From positions 1 through 9,999 of the forward strand of contig JBGUPJ010000028.1 in assembly GCA_045130235.1 (NCBI GenBank): 9,999 bases of DNA, in the 5' to 3' direction. Positions 1-7,665 of the stretch are shown here, piece by piece. The position numbers and the translations under genes were made by a program. The notes beneath the pieces were generated by a model, which saw only the letters and a program-made list of their open reading frames with translations, was not told the DNA's origin and made no database searches. Position 1 is the first letter of the stretch, and every line of letters starts with the position of its first letter. The DNA is from UBA1756 sp045130235. GTDB taxonomy: Bacteria > Bacteroidota > Bacteroidia > Bacteroidales > WCHB1-69.

Positions 1-3000
1 GACACTTCCGTTGCCGTCGAAAGAGATCTTGGCGGTGCTCGGCCGCGAGGTCGTATTTCTCTTGGGCAAGGAGTAGCTTGCTCCGAAAGTCTGCCCGTTG
101 GACTCGGTGACCGATTCGGTGGAGTAGGCCAGCGTATCCACGTAGATGTGTGTCCCTATACCGCCCCATGGCATCGTATATTGGATGTTGCCGGCGGCGA
201 GGAAGTCGGGATAGCCGTCCCCGTTCATGTCCATATAGTCAGAGATAATCCGGTTGCTGCCCTCTGATTCGGAAACTCCCATGCTTGCAATGTAGCCTAC
301 ACCGTAGGAGCTGTTGCGGAGCTTCGATTTGTTCTGTTTGCGGATGGTGTTGACGGGGGCACCCGCTATGCTGTTCGGCACAGGATAGTCGTAGTCGTCG
401 ATGGCGGCGCTATTGGCCGTTTCGCCCATATCAACGGGTATGTAGCTGATACAGCGGGTATTGGCCATTATTTCCCTGTTCAAATAGGTGATATTCCCAT
501 ATCCCAACCATGCCCCAAACTCTGTGTTTGCGGTCATCTCCACCCAGCTGGTGCTGTCGGAGAGGGGATTGTATATGCTTGAGAATGCCTCCGACATTCT
601 CGCCTCATCCGACACATCGGCTTGCGGGATGTTGAGATAAACCTCTGATGTGTCGATTTGTGAGGCCGAGGTGGCCGTCAGCCAGCGGGGCAACAGCAGA
701 CGTTCTGTCATGATGATATGGCGGCTTGAGGTGTCGGGGTAGTTCATGTGGTAGGCGAAGTGTCCCCATCCCCTATAAAGCGGCCCGAAAGCCTTGTGGT
801 AGAAAGTGTCGATCCGTGTGCCCGCATAGTTGTTGATGTGGTATTGGGGCGGGATGTGATAGACCAAGGTGTCTGTCACACCTGAGAATGTTCCCCTGAA
901 CCGGATTCTTGGGGCATAACGGATGTTTCCCCATGTCGTGTTACCGTTGGCGACATACACCTCGCAACGGATGATGTCACCATCATTGACGGTAAACGAT
1001 GTGTCAATCTGTATGTTGCATGGAACCCCGGCACCCATCGTCCTGCTATGGATGACGGTGTTGTTCAGCCTGATGACGGCAGTGGCCGCATTGTTCAGCT
1101 GGCTGGCCTCCAATATCCCATCCACCCATACGGTGCCGCCGCCAGTGGCGCGGAAATAACTCTGTCCGCAGAGAACGAGGTCGCTGTCGCTCTGGTAGAG
1201 GCCTCTGTTCTGCCCGTAGTCGTCGGTGCCGCTCACATTGCGGTAAAGAATCTCCTGCCTCCATCTCACCTTGTCGAAGGAGTGGTTGTTGACAGATTTC
1301 AGCCGGAAGAAAAGGAGGTCGCCTTGGTTGACCTGAAGGTTTCTGATGGTGTCAAGGTGCTGCAAATAGTTATCAGGCGCAACAAACCCCTCCCATAAGA
1401 TGGTATCGCGCTGAGAACGCAGCGTGTCAGCATCCAGCAGATTGCCAGAACTTAATTGAATGGAGTATATGATGCCGTCAACATAGTACGACTGGAGTCG
1501 GCTTTCTGAGCTGTCGCATAACAAAGCCAGCGCCGACCTTACATCGATATAGCCGTCTTCCTGTGCCACCCACACCCGTACCGCCTCCATATTAGGATCG
1601 GGCGATGAGGTGTCGCATACGCTTTCGCACCGGTAACCATACAATTTTTTCCCGTAGTTCGCCCAATGGCATTCGTAGCCTTGAGCCTGCCATGCCAGAA
1701 GACTGTCGTTAAGGTTTACCACCGTGCTTACTGTGTCGCATCGCATGGTGCATCCCAAATTGGGGTTTACCGCCCCGTCGAAGATGATGCCGCCGTCGCA
1801 GGGGCTGTTGGAGGTCACTACCAAAGTCTGTCCCAATGTGCCTCCGGGCGGGGTGGTGGCAATTTGGTTGAACGGGGTGAAAGTCGGATGCCCCTGTGCG
1901 TTCAATCGGTTGAAAAGCGCCCCCGACGGACTCACCAGATCCAACAGACCGTCATTGTTGATGTCGGAGAAATAGGTGGTAGTGGTTGAGGTGGTGGTGG
2001 GCCATCCGCCGCTGAGGGTGAGGCCCGCCGACAGCTGCAGACCCCAGTCGATGGTGCTGCTGCTCTCCTTCAGAAAATCGGAAACACCTTCCAGTAAGAC
2101 GGGCGTGCCGTAATGGAACTGGTAGTCGTTGTCCCTGATCTGAGGGCGGTACCATACCCGCCCCGACTTTTTGAATACCTTGTCGGCCAGTCCGTCACCA
2201 TTGAGGTCGGCCAGTGTGAGCTGCCCCTCGTTTTGTGAACGGCTGTAGTCGAAGTTTCCTCCCGCGCTGACAGTTGTCAATGCGACATTTGGACCCAGGC
2301 CGATGGATGCGCTTCCGCCGATGCTCCAGCTCTTGCCTTTTGTTGAGCCCAGTGCGGAGGAGGCAAACCCCGATGTGAGGAATGACGATGCGAGACCGTC
2401 AGTCTCAAGGTCTATGTTCACCGCATCACTGAACATGTTTGCTGGCTTCGGGTAGTCATAATATTCGAAATCGTAGCGGAGTGCGCCCAAATTGTTGACC
2501 ATTGACGACAGTTGGGCAGAAGTGAGGTTGCAGTCTGCTTCAAGGGGTTCCTTGCCATCTAACCTAACCAAGTGCCGCAGCCGTGTCTTGTAGTTACTCT
2601 CCCGGCAGTTCTCCGTGACAAAATAGAAAGTCCTTACAAGTTCTTGGTTGAAAAGCACTTGAATGTTACAAAGAGTGGAGGCGGAGGTTTCCTTAAAACC
2701 ATATCTGCAATTGGTTGACACATCGGTTCTTCCGAAGTCCTGCCGGTTGAAGCGAATATTGTATTTCCCATTTGCGCCATTGTGGCCCGTGTATCTGATT
2801 TCCTCCAGGTAGATTTCACTGCCGTCATTCCCCAGGTCAGTGCCCGTATGGGTGACAATGTCGTAGTAATAATGCACGCAGTTTCCGCTGGGGTCAACGC
2901 TTTCTGTCAAAGCCCAATAGGCGATATTTCCATCGGAGTCCTTCAGCACGGCGTTATAGTCCACATCGTCCACATCATGCCTTTTGCCGTAGTAATGGGT

Positions 3001-4110
3001 GGTGCCGTTCCTGTCGGTCACGCTCCACCAATACTCGTATGGTGCCACGCCGTGCCGCACAATACTGTCGAAAGCCACTTCTGCCCTCGGGTAAAAACGG
3101 GTGTCGGTGGAGGTTCTTAGCCTCCATTGATTCGTCCTGTGTGGCATGGGGAGATGGTTGCCCAAAACGTCCTTTTCCACCAGTTGTTCGCCGCCATAAA
3201 GATACACCTCACTTTCATAGTCATGGTCGTATCTTGGCACACCCCATCGGGTGTCCACGGTGATGGAGGGGACGGAGATGTCCCAACCCACACCGAGCCA
3301 GCCGTTGCCGCCGCTGCTGCTGTAGGTCAGGGCAAGGTTGGGCTGCATTCCCTGCCGCCCCGCCGGAATCTCCAACTGGTAGCTTAAGTTGGCGGTGCCG
3401 TTGTTGTTGGCAGTCGGCGCCTGTATCAGTTGCAACCCCTCCAGCGGATTGGCCGCCTCCAGCTCCTTGATGCTGGTCGGCGTGAAGGCCGAGGTCTCCG
3501 GCATCTCAGGGGTCTTGATGACCGCGTTGATGAAGTCGGTGAAGTGGTTCACCTTGGAATATACCAGCGCCTCCGCCGTGCTGACAGAATCGCGCCCGAT
3601 GGCCGTCCAGCGCCCGCTGCGCACATCATAGTAGTAGGTCACGATGTCGTCAGGGGTGAATCCTGCGGGCAGCAGGGTGGAGTCGTAGGGCAGCACGATG
3701 GAGATGTCGCCGTTGAACACCATGCCGTCGGGCAGCATGCGGTAGCCCGCCGCGTAGTCGGTTACGTTCACCATGCCTTGGTCCAACGGGGGCAGAGTGG
3801 CCTCCGTCAGCTCGGTCACGGAAAGCTCCATGGGGAACGGACGGGTGCCCTCATCACCTATAAGCCTCACTTTGCCTATGGTGTAGCTAAAGGCGGGCGT
3901 GAGACTGACCGGCAGTGAGGTGTCCCCCACAGCCTTCGTCGTTGGTTGGGATATGTCAGGATACAAGTTTCCGTTTACAGGAGCGACGCTGTAGCTGTTT
4001 GTATATGAGTATGAACCATCTGAAGTGTGGGTCGCGGGCTGGTAGGTGGCAATGGCGGCCGTCAAGAAAACGCCGATTGCAAGGCATGTGAAAATATGAA
4101 AATTTTTCAT
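1..4110 (-). CDS. Giant secreted SpvB / FG-GAP (Rhs- or Tc-toxin-like) protein, C-terminus outside window
   Basis: Reading from ATG at 4110, the frame stays open for 1370 codons to the left edge, so only the N-terminal part is present. Residues 1-21 look like a Sec signal peptide (MKNFHIF, hydrophobic core, AIA cleavage site). Residues ~90-200 form a beta-rich module with a LPYDSTLLP-type segment. An SpvB/TcaC N-terminal domain begins near residue 240 (LSYQLEIPAGRQGMQPNLAL), with GNGWLGVGW at ~268-276 and WGVPRYD at ~286-292. Three FG-GAP/VCBS calcium-loop motifs follow: DLNGDGLAD (~635), DINNDGLLD (~716) and DMNGDGYPD (~1294). Between the second and third lies a long beta-sandwich-like insert with GDLLFFRLKS. 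No Rhs YD repeats are reached yet. Known family members are shells of polymorphic toxins or large secreted proteins; here the C-terminal effector is unseen, so toxin function is inferred. It is last in the minus-strand run, 26 nt after the propeller lipoprotein. Confidence 0.9.
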   Translation of the reverse strand, partial: MKNFHIFTCLAIGVFLTAAIATYQPATHTSDGSYSYTNSYSVAPVNGNLYPDISQPTTKAVGDTSLPVSLTPAFSYTIGKVRLIGDEGTRPFPMELSVTELTEATLPPLDQGMVNVTDYAAGYRMLPDGMVFNGDISIVLPYDSTLLPAGFTPDDIVTYYYDVRSGRWTAIGRDSVSTAEALVYSKVNHFTDFINAVIKTPEMPETSAFTPTSIKELEAANPLEGLQLIQAPTANNNGTANLSYQLEIPAGRQGMQPNLALTYSSSGGNGWLGVGWDISVPSITVDTRWGVPRYDHDYESEVYLYGGEQLVEKDVLGNHLPMPHRTNQWRLRTSTDTRFYPRAEVAFDSIVRHGVAPYEYWWSVTDRNGTTHYYGKRHDVDDVDYNAVLKDSDGNIAYWALTESVDPSGNCVHYYYDIVTHTGTDLGNDGSEIYLEEIRYTGHNGANGKYNIRFNRQDFGRTDVSTNCRYGFKETSASTLCNIQVLFNQELVRTFYFVTENCRESNYKTRLRHLVRLDGKEPLEADCNLTSAQLSSMVNNLGALRYDFEYYDYPKPANMFSDAVNIDLETDGLASSFLTSGFASSALGSTKGKSWSIGGSASIGLGPNVALTTVSAGGNFDYSRSQNEGQLTLADLNGDGLADKVFKKSGRVWYRPQIRDNDYQFHYGTPVLLEGVSDFLKESSSTIDWGLQLSAGLTLSGGWPTTTSTTTTYFSDINNDGLLDLVSPSGALFNRLNAQGHPTFTPFNQIATTPPGGTLGQTLVVTSNSPCDGGIIFDGAVNPNLGCTMRCDTVSTVVNLNDSLLAWQAQGYECHWANYGKKLYGYRCESVCDTSSPDPNMEAVRVWVAQEDGYIDVRSALALLCDSSESRLQSYYVDGIIYSIQLSSGNLLDADTLRSQRDTILWEGFVAPDNYLQHLDTIRNLQVNQGDLLFFRLKSVNNHSFDKVRWRQEILYRNVSGTDDYGQNRGLYQSDSDLVLCGQSYFRATGGGTVWVDGILEASQLNNAATAVIRLNNTVIHSRTMGAGVPCNIQIDTSFTVNDGDIIRCEVYVANGNTTWGNIRYAPRIRFRGTFSGVTDTLVYHIPPQYHINNYAGTRIDTFYHKAFGPLYRGWGHFAYHMNYPDTSSRHIIMTERLLLPRWLTATSASQIDTSEVYLNIPQADVSDEARMSEAFSSIYNPLSDSTSWVEMTANTEFGAWLGYGNITYLNREIMANTRCISYIPVDMGETANSAAIDDYDYPVPNSIAGAPVNTIRKQNKSKLRNSSYGVGYIASMGVSESEGSNRIISDYMDMNGDGYPDFLAAGNIQYTMPWGGIGTHIYVDTLAYSTESVTESNGQTFGASYSLPKRNTTSRPSTAKISFDGNGSV

Positions 4111-4136
4111 GGCGTTGGTGGTTGGTTATAAATAGG

Positions 4137-5192
4137 TTATCTTACATAGATAGCATTTACGCGGGCAGGGTTATTTCCGCTGCCGAGGGTTTGGGCCACA
4201 TTGTTCTTGAGCAGCACCGGCAGGTCGTCGCCAACCCATTGCTCCTTGATGCCGCCCACATAGAGGTCGCCATCCTTCTTAAAAACGGCATAGGCCTGCT
4301 TGCAAGCCACCTCCTGTATCGAGCCGTTCTGATACACGTATCCCTGCATGATAGGATCCCAAGTGGCACCCTTGCGTCTGTAGAAGGACACATACGGAAT
4401 GTGGTTGTCCACACAGATGCAGGTCGCGCGGCCGGGTGTGGGAGTCTCGTTGGCTGGGGTCAGGTCTTGGAAAACACCGTTGGTCCACAGAGCCGGAACG
4501 GTGAGGTCGGCATAGACCTCACTCTCCTGCGGACCCTCTCCCACTACATATACGGTCGTACCATCCACAAACACATCGTAGGCCGAACCACCTCCGTCCG
4601 ATAGCATCTGGCACACGCCGTCCACCCACAGATAAGCGGCTTTCGGAGTTCCTGAAGTTTTAGCATACCCCACCACATACACTTTCCCATTGGCCACCGT
4701 TACAGCGGTCACCACCGTGCTCGGACTGGTCCATGGGTAAAGGGTCTGATAATCGCTTTCCATGGTTTCGGCAACACCATCCACCCATAATGTGGCTGCG
4801 CCGCCCATGCTTCCAACGGCATACACCTTCCCGTTACTGACGCAGATGTCGCTAACACTACCACTTGATTGTGAGAGTGCTTGTGGCACACCATTTTTCC
4901 AGATGGTGGGTTTTCCGTCCATTCTGCCGCCATAATAGGTATCGTTACCGTCAGCGAAAACGCAGGTGGCCGTATTTCCATTGCCTTCAGCCAATGTGGT
5001 CTTTACTCCGTCTTCCCAGCAGATAGCGCCATTCGCGTCGGTGCTAACCAGGTTGCAGCCAGCTACCAGCACTTTCGGCAAGGTTGGGTCAACGTCTGGG
5101 TCAGGTTCGATGGGATCCTTCTCACATCCCATCATCACAGCCATTGCTAAAGCTGCGAACAATAACATTAAAAATGGATTCTTTTTCATCAT
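4137..5192 (-). CDS. Lipoprotein with seven-repeat beta-propeller
   Basis: This is a 351-aa protein with a lipoprotein signal (MMKKNPF, hydrophobic stretch, MMGC), so C23 should be lipidated. The mature start CEKDPIEPDPDVDP is acidic, which resembles the lipoprotein export signals that send Bacteroidota lipoproteins to the cell surface. The rest is internally repetitive. A short LWVDGV-like strand recurs near residues 59, 98, 136, 189, 236, 286 and 328, and a KVYVVG-like strand near 40, 85, 122, 170, 213, 266 and 309. That is seven copies of each, arranged so that the first KVLVAG strand completes the last repeat, as in a closed seven-bladed propeller. No catalytic motif is visible; a binding or scaffold role at the envelope is inferred. 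M2 (5189) is an equally possible start. It lies 65 nt after the T9SS gene and 26 nt before the SpvB/Rhs gene, which suggests co-transcription. Confidence 0.88.
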   Translation of the reverse strand: MMKKNPFLMLLFAALAMAVMMGCEKDPIEPDPDVDPTLPKVLVAGCNLVSTDANGAICWEDGVKTTLAEGNGNTATCVFADGNDTYYGGRMDGKPTIWKNGVPQALSQSSGSVSDICVSNGKVYAVGSMGGAATLWVDGVAETMESDYQTLYPWTSPSTVVTAVTVANGKVYVVGYAKTSGTPKAAYLWVDGVCQMLSDGGGSAYDVFVDGTTVYVVGEGPQESEVYADLTVPALWTNGVFQDLTPANETPTPGRATCICVDNHIPYVSFYRRKGATWDPIMQGYVYQNGSIQEVACKQAYAVFKKDGDLYVGGIKEQWVGDDLPVLLKNNVAQTLGSGNNPARVNAIYVR

Positions 5193-5212
5193 GTAATTAT
5201 TTTAGTGAATAA

Positions 5213-5254
5213 TTTTCAATTCTCAGTTTTCAATTCTCAACTTTTAACTCTCAA
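5213..5254. repeat. Three tandem 14-bp repeats in the intergenic gap
   Basis: The 65-nt gap between two minus-strand genes holds three adjacent 14-bp units on the plus strand: TTTTCAATTCTCAG, TTTTCAATTCTCAA and CTTTTAACTCTCAA. The first two differ at one base; the third is more diverged. From memory, similar TTCAATTCTCAA-type runs occur between genes in many Bacteroidales genomes. No role is evident. They could be a low-complexity spacer or a leader element for the downstream lipoprotein gene. Confidence 0.8.
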
Positions 5255-5257
5255 CTT

Positions 5258-6778
5258 CTATTGTACCAGCATCTTGATTAGGTTGCGTTCCGCGTTGCTG
5301 ACAATCTCAATGAGGTACTGCCCCTTGGCGGAGAGGTTCCCCTCTATGCGGTGCATAGTGTCGCCGCCCCGCTGGTAGGTGCGCACCGTCTTGCCGTCGG
5401 CGGTATAGACGTGTACGGTGAGCGGTGTGGCTTCGGGGTAATGCGCCTCCAGCACGAAATGGCCGCCATTGGGATTCGGGTAAAGGGTGTATTGCCCGCC
5501 GGAACTGCTGCTTGTCGCGCCATTGCTCTCGCCGATTTCCGACACTGCGCCACGCTCCCCGATCTGCGAGAAGTCATGGATGTCCAATGCGGCAAAGCAG
5601 AAACGGTCGCAGCCGCTGCCGTCCGTGTCCCAGTGGATGTCGCTGAAGGTGAGTGTTTTGCTGGCGGTGTCAATCCCCGCCGGAGTGAAAATCTCCAAGT
5701 CAGAGTATCGGTACTCGCCCGAGCCGCTGCGGTCAACCAGCAGGGCGTAGTGGTGCAGGCTATCGGCCCAACGCGAGGCGTCAACCCTCATAGTGAAAGG
5801 CTTTTGTGGAATGCCCGTCCCCGTCACCTTGGCGACACCATCACCATAGCGGTTCAGGGTCTGGTCATCCTCCAAATAGAGTTCCGATGCGGTATTGAAG
5901 GCGGCTTCTGCGCTGCCCACCATCAGAAACTCCCTGTCGGCGAGGGTGTTGCCGTGCATGATATTGTCTGCCGCGATGCTGTCAAGACCGATGGTCAGCA
6001 GCCCGTCGGCGGTGCGGCTCTGCCGCTGGTAGAGCCCGAAGCGGTCGTCGCGCCCGATGCCGATGACGCTTCCCGAGAACTGTCCTAAAGAGTCGAGCGG
6101 CCACGTCACCGTGCCGTCCGATGAAAGGTAGGATGTCTCATGCAGCGTTACCCCGTACTTCACGGCCAGATAGCTGCACCACTGATAAAGAGCGGTGTCG
6201 GAGAACTCCTCACCGCAGGGAAGCACGACCAGCTCCGCCACCATCCCAGTGAATGCGGAGGAGTCGGTGGTTCCAACGACACCACTGCAATGAAGCGTGT
6301 CGGCCATCCTGCGCCTGCGCCACAGTTGCGTGAGGCTGTTGACGACGGTGCAGCGGCTATTCTCATCACCATACAATATTGTGCTGTTGCTGTTTACAAT
6401 CCGTCGCGTGGTCAGGGCGAGGGTGTGGGCGCTGTCGGCTTGGAACGACCACAGGGGAAGCTCCTCACTGGCCGCCGTGTCGGCCTGATAGACGATGATG
6501 ACGCTGTTCGCCTCCTCCGTCACCTCAAGTGGAGGGACGGAGAGCTCGGTGCCGTCGAAGCGGAAGGCTGGGTTGAAGTTCAGCAGCGTGTCGGCATTTT
6601 TGACCGAATCTGTGGTGAAGGCGGCGTCATAGCCGTTGCCGGAGATGTCGCGCCACATGGGCGTGTCGGTTCCTGCGCTGTCGGCACGGAGCCAGAGGAT
6701 GGGGTCGGAAACTTGCGCCGTAGCGACAATGCAAAACAAGGGCGCAAAAGCAAGAAAAATCATGATTCTTAGTTTCAT
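5258..6778 (-). CDS. T9SS-exported LamG-like protein with C-terminal sorting domain
   Basis: This 506-aa protein is secreted by the Sec system and then the type IX system. Residues 1-21 form a signal peptide with an ATA|Q cleavage site. From residue ~25 to 200 a concanavalin/LamG-like module starts with DPILWLRADSAG and WRDISGNGYDA, a signature common in Bacteroidota surface proteins. Residues ~197-400 resemble the module that often follows it (the DUF8202 type, from memory): YLAVKYGVTL, YLSSDGTVTWP and IGIGRDDRFGLYQRQS. Residues ~430-506 are a type A T9SS C-terminal domain: YTLYPNPNGGHF, then VHVYTADGKTV and GQYLIEIV, ending in IKMLVQ. This tail directs outer-membrane passage and is normally removed with anchoring or release. 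No catalytic residues are recognised; a binding or adhesin role is inferred. The gene is 82 nt after the small lipoprotein gene and 65 nt before the propeller gene. Confidence 0.92.
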   Translation of the reverse strand: MKLRIMIFLAFAPLFCIVATAQVSDPILWLRADSAGTDTPMWRDISGNGYDAAFTTDSVKNADTLLNFNPAFRFDGTELSVPPLEVTEEANSVIIVYQADTAASEELPLWSFQADSAHTLALTTRRIVNSNSTILYGDENSRCTVVNSLTQLWRRRRMADTLHCSGVVGTTDSSAFTGMVAELVVLPCGEEFSDTALYQWCSYLAVKYGVTLHETSYLSSDGTVTWPLDSLGQFSGSVIGIGRDDRFGLYQRQSRTADGLLTIGLDSIAADNIMHGNTLADREFLMVGSAEAAFNTASELYLEDDQTLNRYGDGVAKVTGTGIPQKPFTMRVDASRWADSLHHYALLVDRSGSGEYRYSDLEIFTPAGIDTASKTLTFSDIHWDTDGSGCDRFCFAALDIHDFSQIGERGAVSEIGESNGATSSSSGGQYTLYPNPNGGHFVLEAHYPEATPLTVHVYTADGKTVRTYQRGGDTMHRIEGNLSAKGQYLIEIVSNAERNLIKMLVQ

Positions 6779-6811
6779 AGCGTTTGGTTTATGGATTGTC
6801 GTACTTATTTT

Positions 6812-6819
6812 GAAATTTA
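6812..6819 (-). promoter_or_regulatory. Possible -7 element for the T9SS gene
   Basis: On the minus strand the octamer reads TAAATTTC, seven of eight bases of the Bacteroidota TAnnTTTG element, 33 nt upstream of the ATG at 6778. A weak GTTG lies about 16 nt further upstream. If real, the T9SS gene could be transcribed separately from the small lipoprotein gene before it. The match is weak and may be chance in an AT-rich gap. Confidence 0.25.
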
Positions 6820-6860
6820 CAAACAGATTTTAACTCAACTGGCTATATTGTCATTAAAAA

Positions 6861-7364
6861 CTACTGGTTTGAGTATGCCGGCTTGCTGCTGAAAAACAGT
6901 CCTGTAAAAGTGAACTGCAGGGTGGTGGTATCACGATAAACCAATTGAGTGGGAATGTTCAGATAGGTGTGTAAGCCCGATTGGTCCATATAGTCCAACG
7001 ACCGGTTCGGCATAAGGAAAAAGTTCCCCGAGGTTAGATTGAACGTGTCCGTTGTGGTGATGGAGATGGCAGATCCGACCTGCTGAAGGTTGACGTTTGC
7101 TGCTACCTCACATAAGTTTCCTTGTCCCATACAATCAACGTGTCCTGTTTGGCCATTGTAGGTTACACAACTTCCACTGCAATCACTGCTGTTGTGTCCA
7201 ACTCTCGTAGTCAATAGGAATATTGAACGATCTTTCTTGTCTCCATCAGATAGTTCAACAATGCTGTTGGTTGACGGTTTGGATTCCACATTCTTGTGGG
7301 TCTCTTTCACACATGCTGCAAGCAATATGGCCACGAGCAATGTCAATGTTAATGCTTTTTTCAT
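6861..7364 (-). CDS. Small Cys-motif lipoprotein of unknown function
   Basis: This is a 167-aa predicted lipoprotein. The start at 7364 gives a textbook signal, MKKALTLTLL then LLAAC, with C18 lipidated. A longer in-frame start at 7409 is rejected because it adds a non-signal leader and falls inside the likely -7 element. The mature part has a short linker, then a cluster: GH at 56-57, C62-x3-C66, H75-x2-C78, G80-x-G82 and C85. This could form disulfides in the periplasm or at the surface, or bind metal through the cysteines and histidines. The C-terminal half (LNIPTQLVYRD, TLQFTFTGLFF) looks like a conserved beta-rich tail; I recall similar unnamed Bacteroidota proteins but cannot name a family. 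It is the first gene of the minus-strand run and is divergent from the membrane regulator, so it may be that regulator's target. Confidence 0.85.
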   Translation of the reverse strand: MKKALTLTLLVAILLAACVKETHKNVESKPSTNSIVELSDGDKKDRSIFLLTTRVGHNSSDCSGSCVTYNGQTGHVDCMGQGNLCEVAANVNLQQVGSAISITTTDTFNLTSGNFFLMPNRSLDYMDQSGLHTYLNIPTQLVYRDTTTLQFTFTGLFFSSKPAYSNQ

Positions 7365-7406
7365 AGTTTTTAGATTATTAGCGGTTAAATGTTGGTTTTG
7401 CGACTG

Positions 7407-7414
7407 CAAAATTA
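7407..7414 (-). promoter_or_regulatory. -7 promoter element of the lipoprotein gene
   Basis: On the minus strand the octamer TAATTTTG matches the Bacteroidota TAnnTTTG element exactly. It is 42 nt upstream of the ATG at 7364. No clear -33 TTTG is seen at the usual distance, so the promoter may depend on an activator. It supports the shorter start, because the alternative ATG at 7409 lies inside it. Confidence 0.5.
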
Positions 7415-7633
7415 CAACCAGTTTGGGTGATTTTTATTCCCTCTCACCACGAATGTGCCCACTCTCTATAAAAATGTGACGTGGGTTTGTTTTTGTTGGG
7501 TTTTATAGGGTGTGTATTATATTGATAATCAGTATATTATAAATTATCTCGCTTTATTGCGGTTTATTCCGTCGGAGTGGGTCTTTGTGAGACGGAAAAG
7601 ACAATTTTGATAGATGGGTATCGAAGAATTGAC

Positions 7634-7641
7634 TATTTTTG
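7634..7641 (+). promoter_or_regulatory. -7 promoter element of the LytTR regulator
   Basis: TATTTTTG matches TAnnTTTG exactly, 24 nt upstream of the ATG at 7666. A TTTG at 7606-7609 could be the -33 element, although the 24-nt gap is longer than usual. Transcription would start near 7648 and give a short leader of about 18 nt. The in-frame ATG at 7639 overlaps this element and is therefore an unlikely start. Confidence 0.5.
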
Positions 7642-7665
7642 CAAATCTATTTAAATTTTACCACT

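Larger units (their letters stand above)
7365..7665. other. Divergent intergenic control region
   Basis: This 301-nt gap lies between the minus-strand lipoprotein gene and the plus-strand regulator. It holds one good -7 element for each direction (7407-7414 minus, 7634-7641 plus), an AT-rich imperfect dyad at 7515-7541 (TATTATAT and ATATTATA arms), and GT-rich stretches around 7481-7515. No gene was found in it. A LytTR protein normally binds paired direct repeats; I found only isolated partial matches, so no operator is assigned. Confidence 0.6.

Noticed and set aside
3430..3918. A 162-codon plus-strand open frame, with several shorter ones between 923 and 3631
   Set aside because: They are antisense to the SpvB/FG-GAP gene, whose motifs confirm the minus frame; no domain or promoter supports the plus-strand frames.
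4122..4604. A 160-codon plus-strand frame opposite the propeller lipoprotein
   Set aside because: The minus-strand protein has a lipobox and seven clear repeats; the opposite frame shows neither signal nor domain.
5351..6088. A 245-codon plus-strand open frame, and another at 6140-6772
   Set aside because: Both lie antisense to the T9SS gene, which has a signal peptide, recognisable domains and a sorting tail. The antisense translations show no domain or export signal and are mirror frames of GC-rich codons.
7365..7409. Longer N-terminus of the small lipoprotein starting at 7409
   Set aside because: It would put 15 polar residues before a perfect lipoprotein signal peptide, and its ATG lies within the likely -7 promoter element.
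7381..7430. Isolated near-matches to LytTR binding sites around GTT triplets
   Set aside because: LytTR sites come as paired direct repeats with fixed spacing; I found single partial matches only.
7515..7541. AT-rich imperfect dyad (TATTATAT / ATATTATA) as an operator
   Set aside because: Seven of eight arm positions match, but in such AT-rich DNA this is easily chance. It is noted only as part of the intergenic description.
7639..7665. Longer N-terminus of the LytTR regulator starting at 7639
   Set aside because: The ATG overlaps an exact TAnnTTTG element, and the start at 7666 (MKHLKTIV) leads directly into the first membrane helix.
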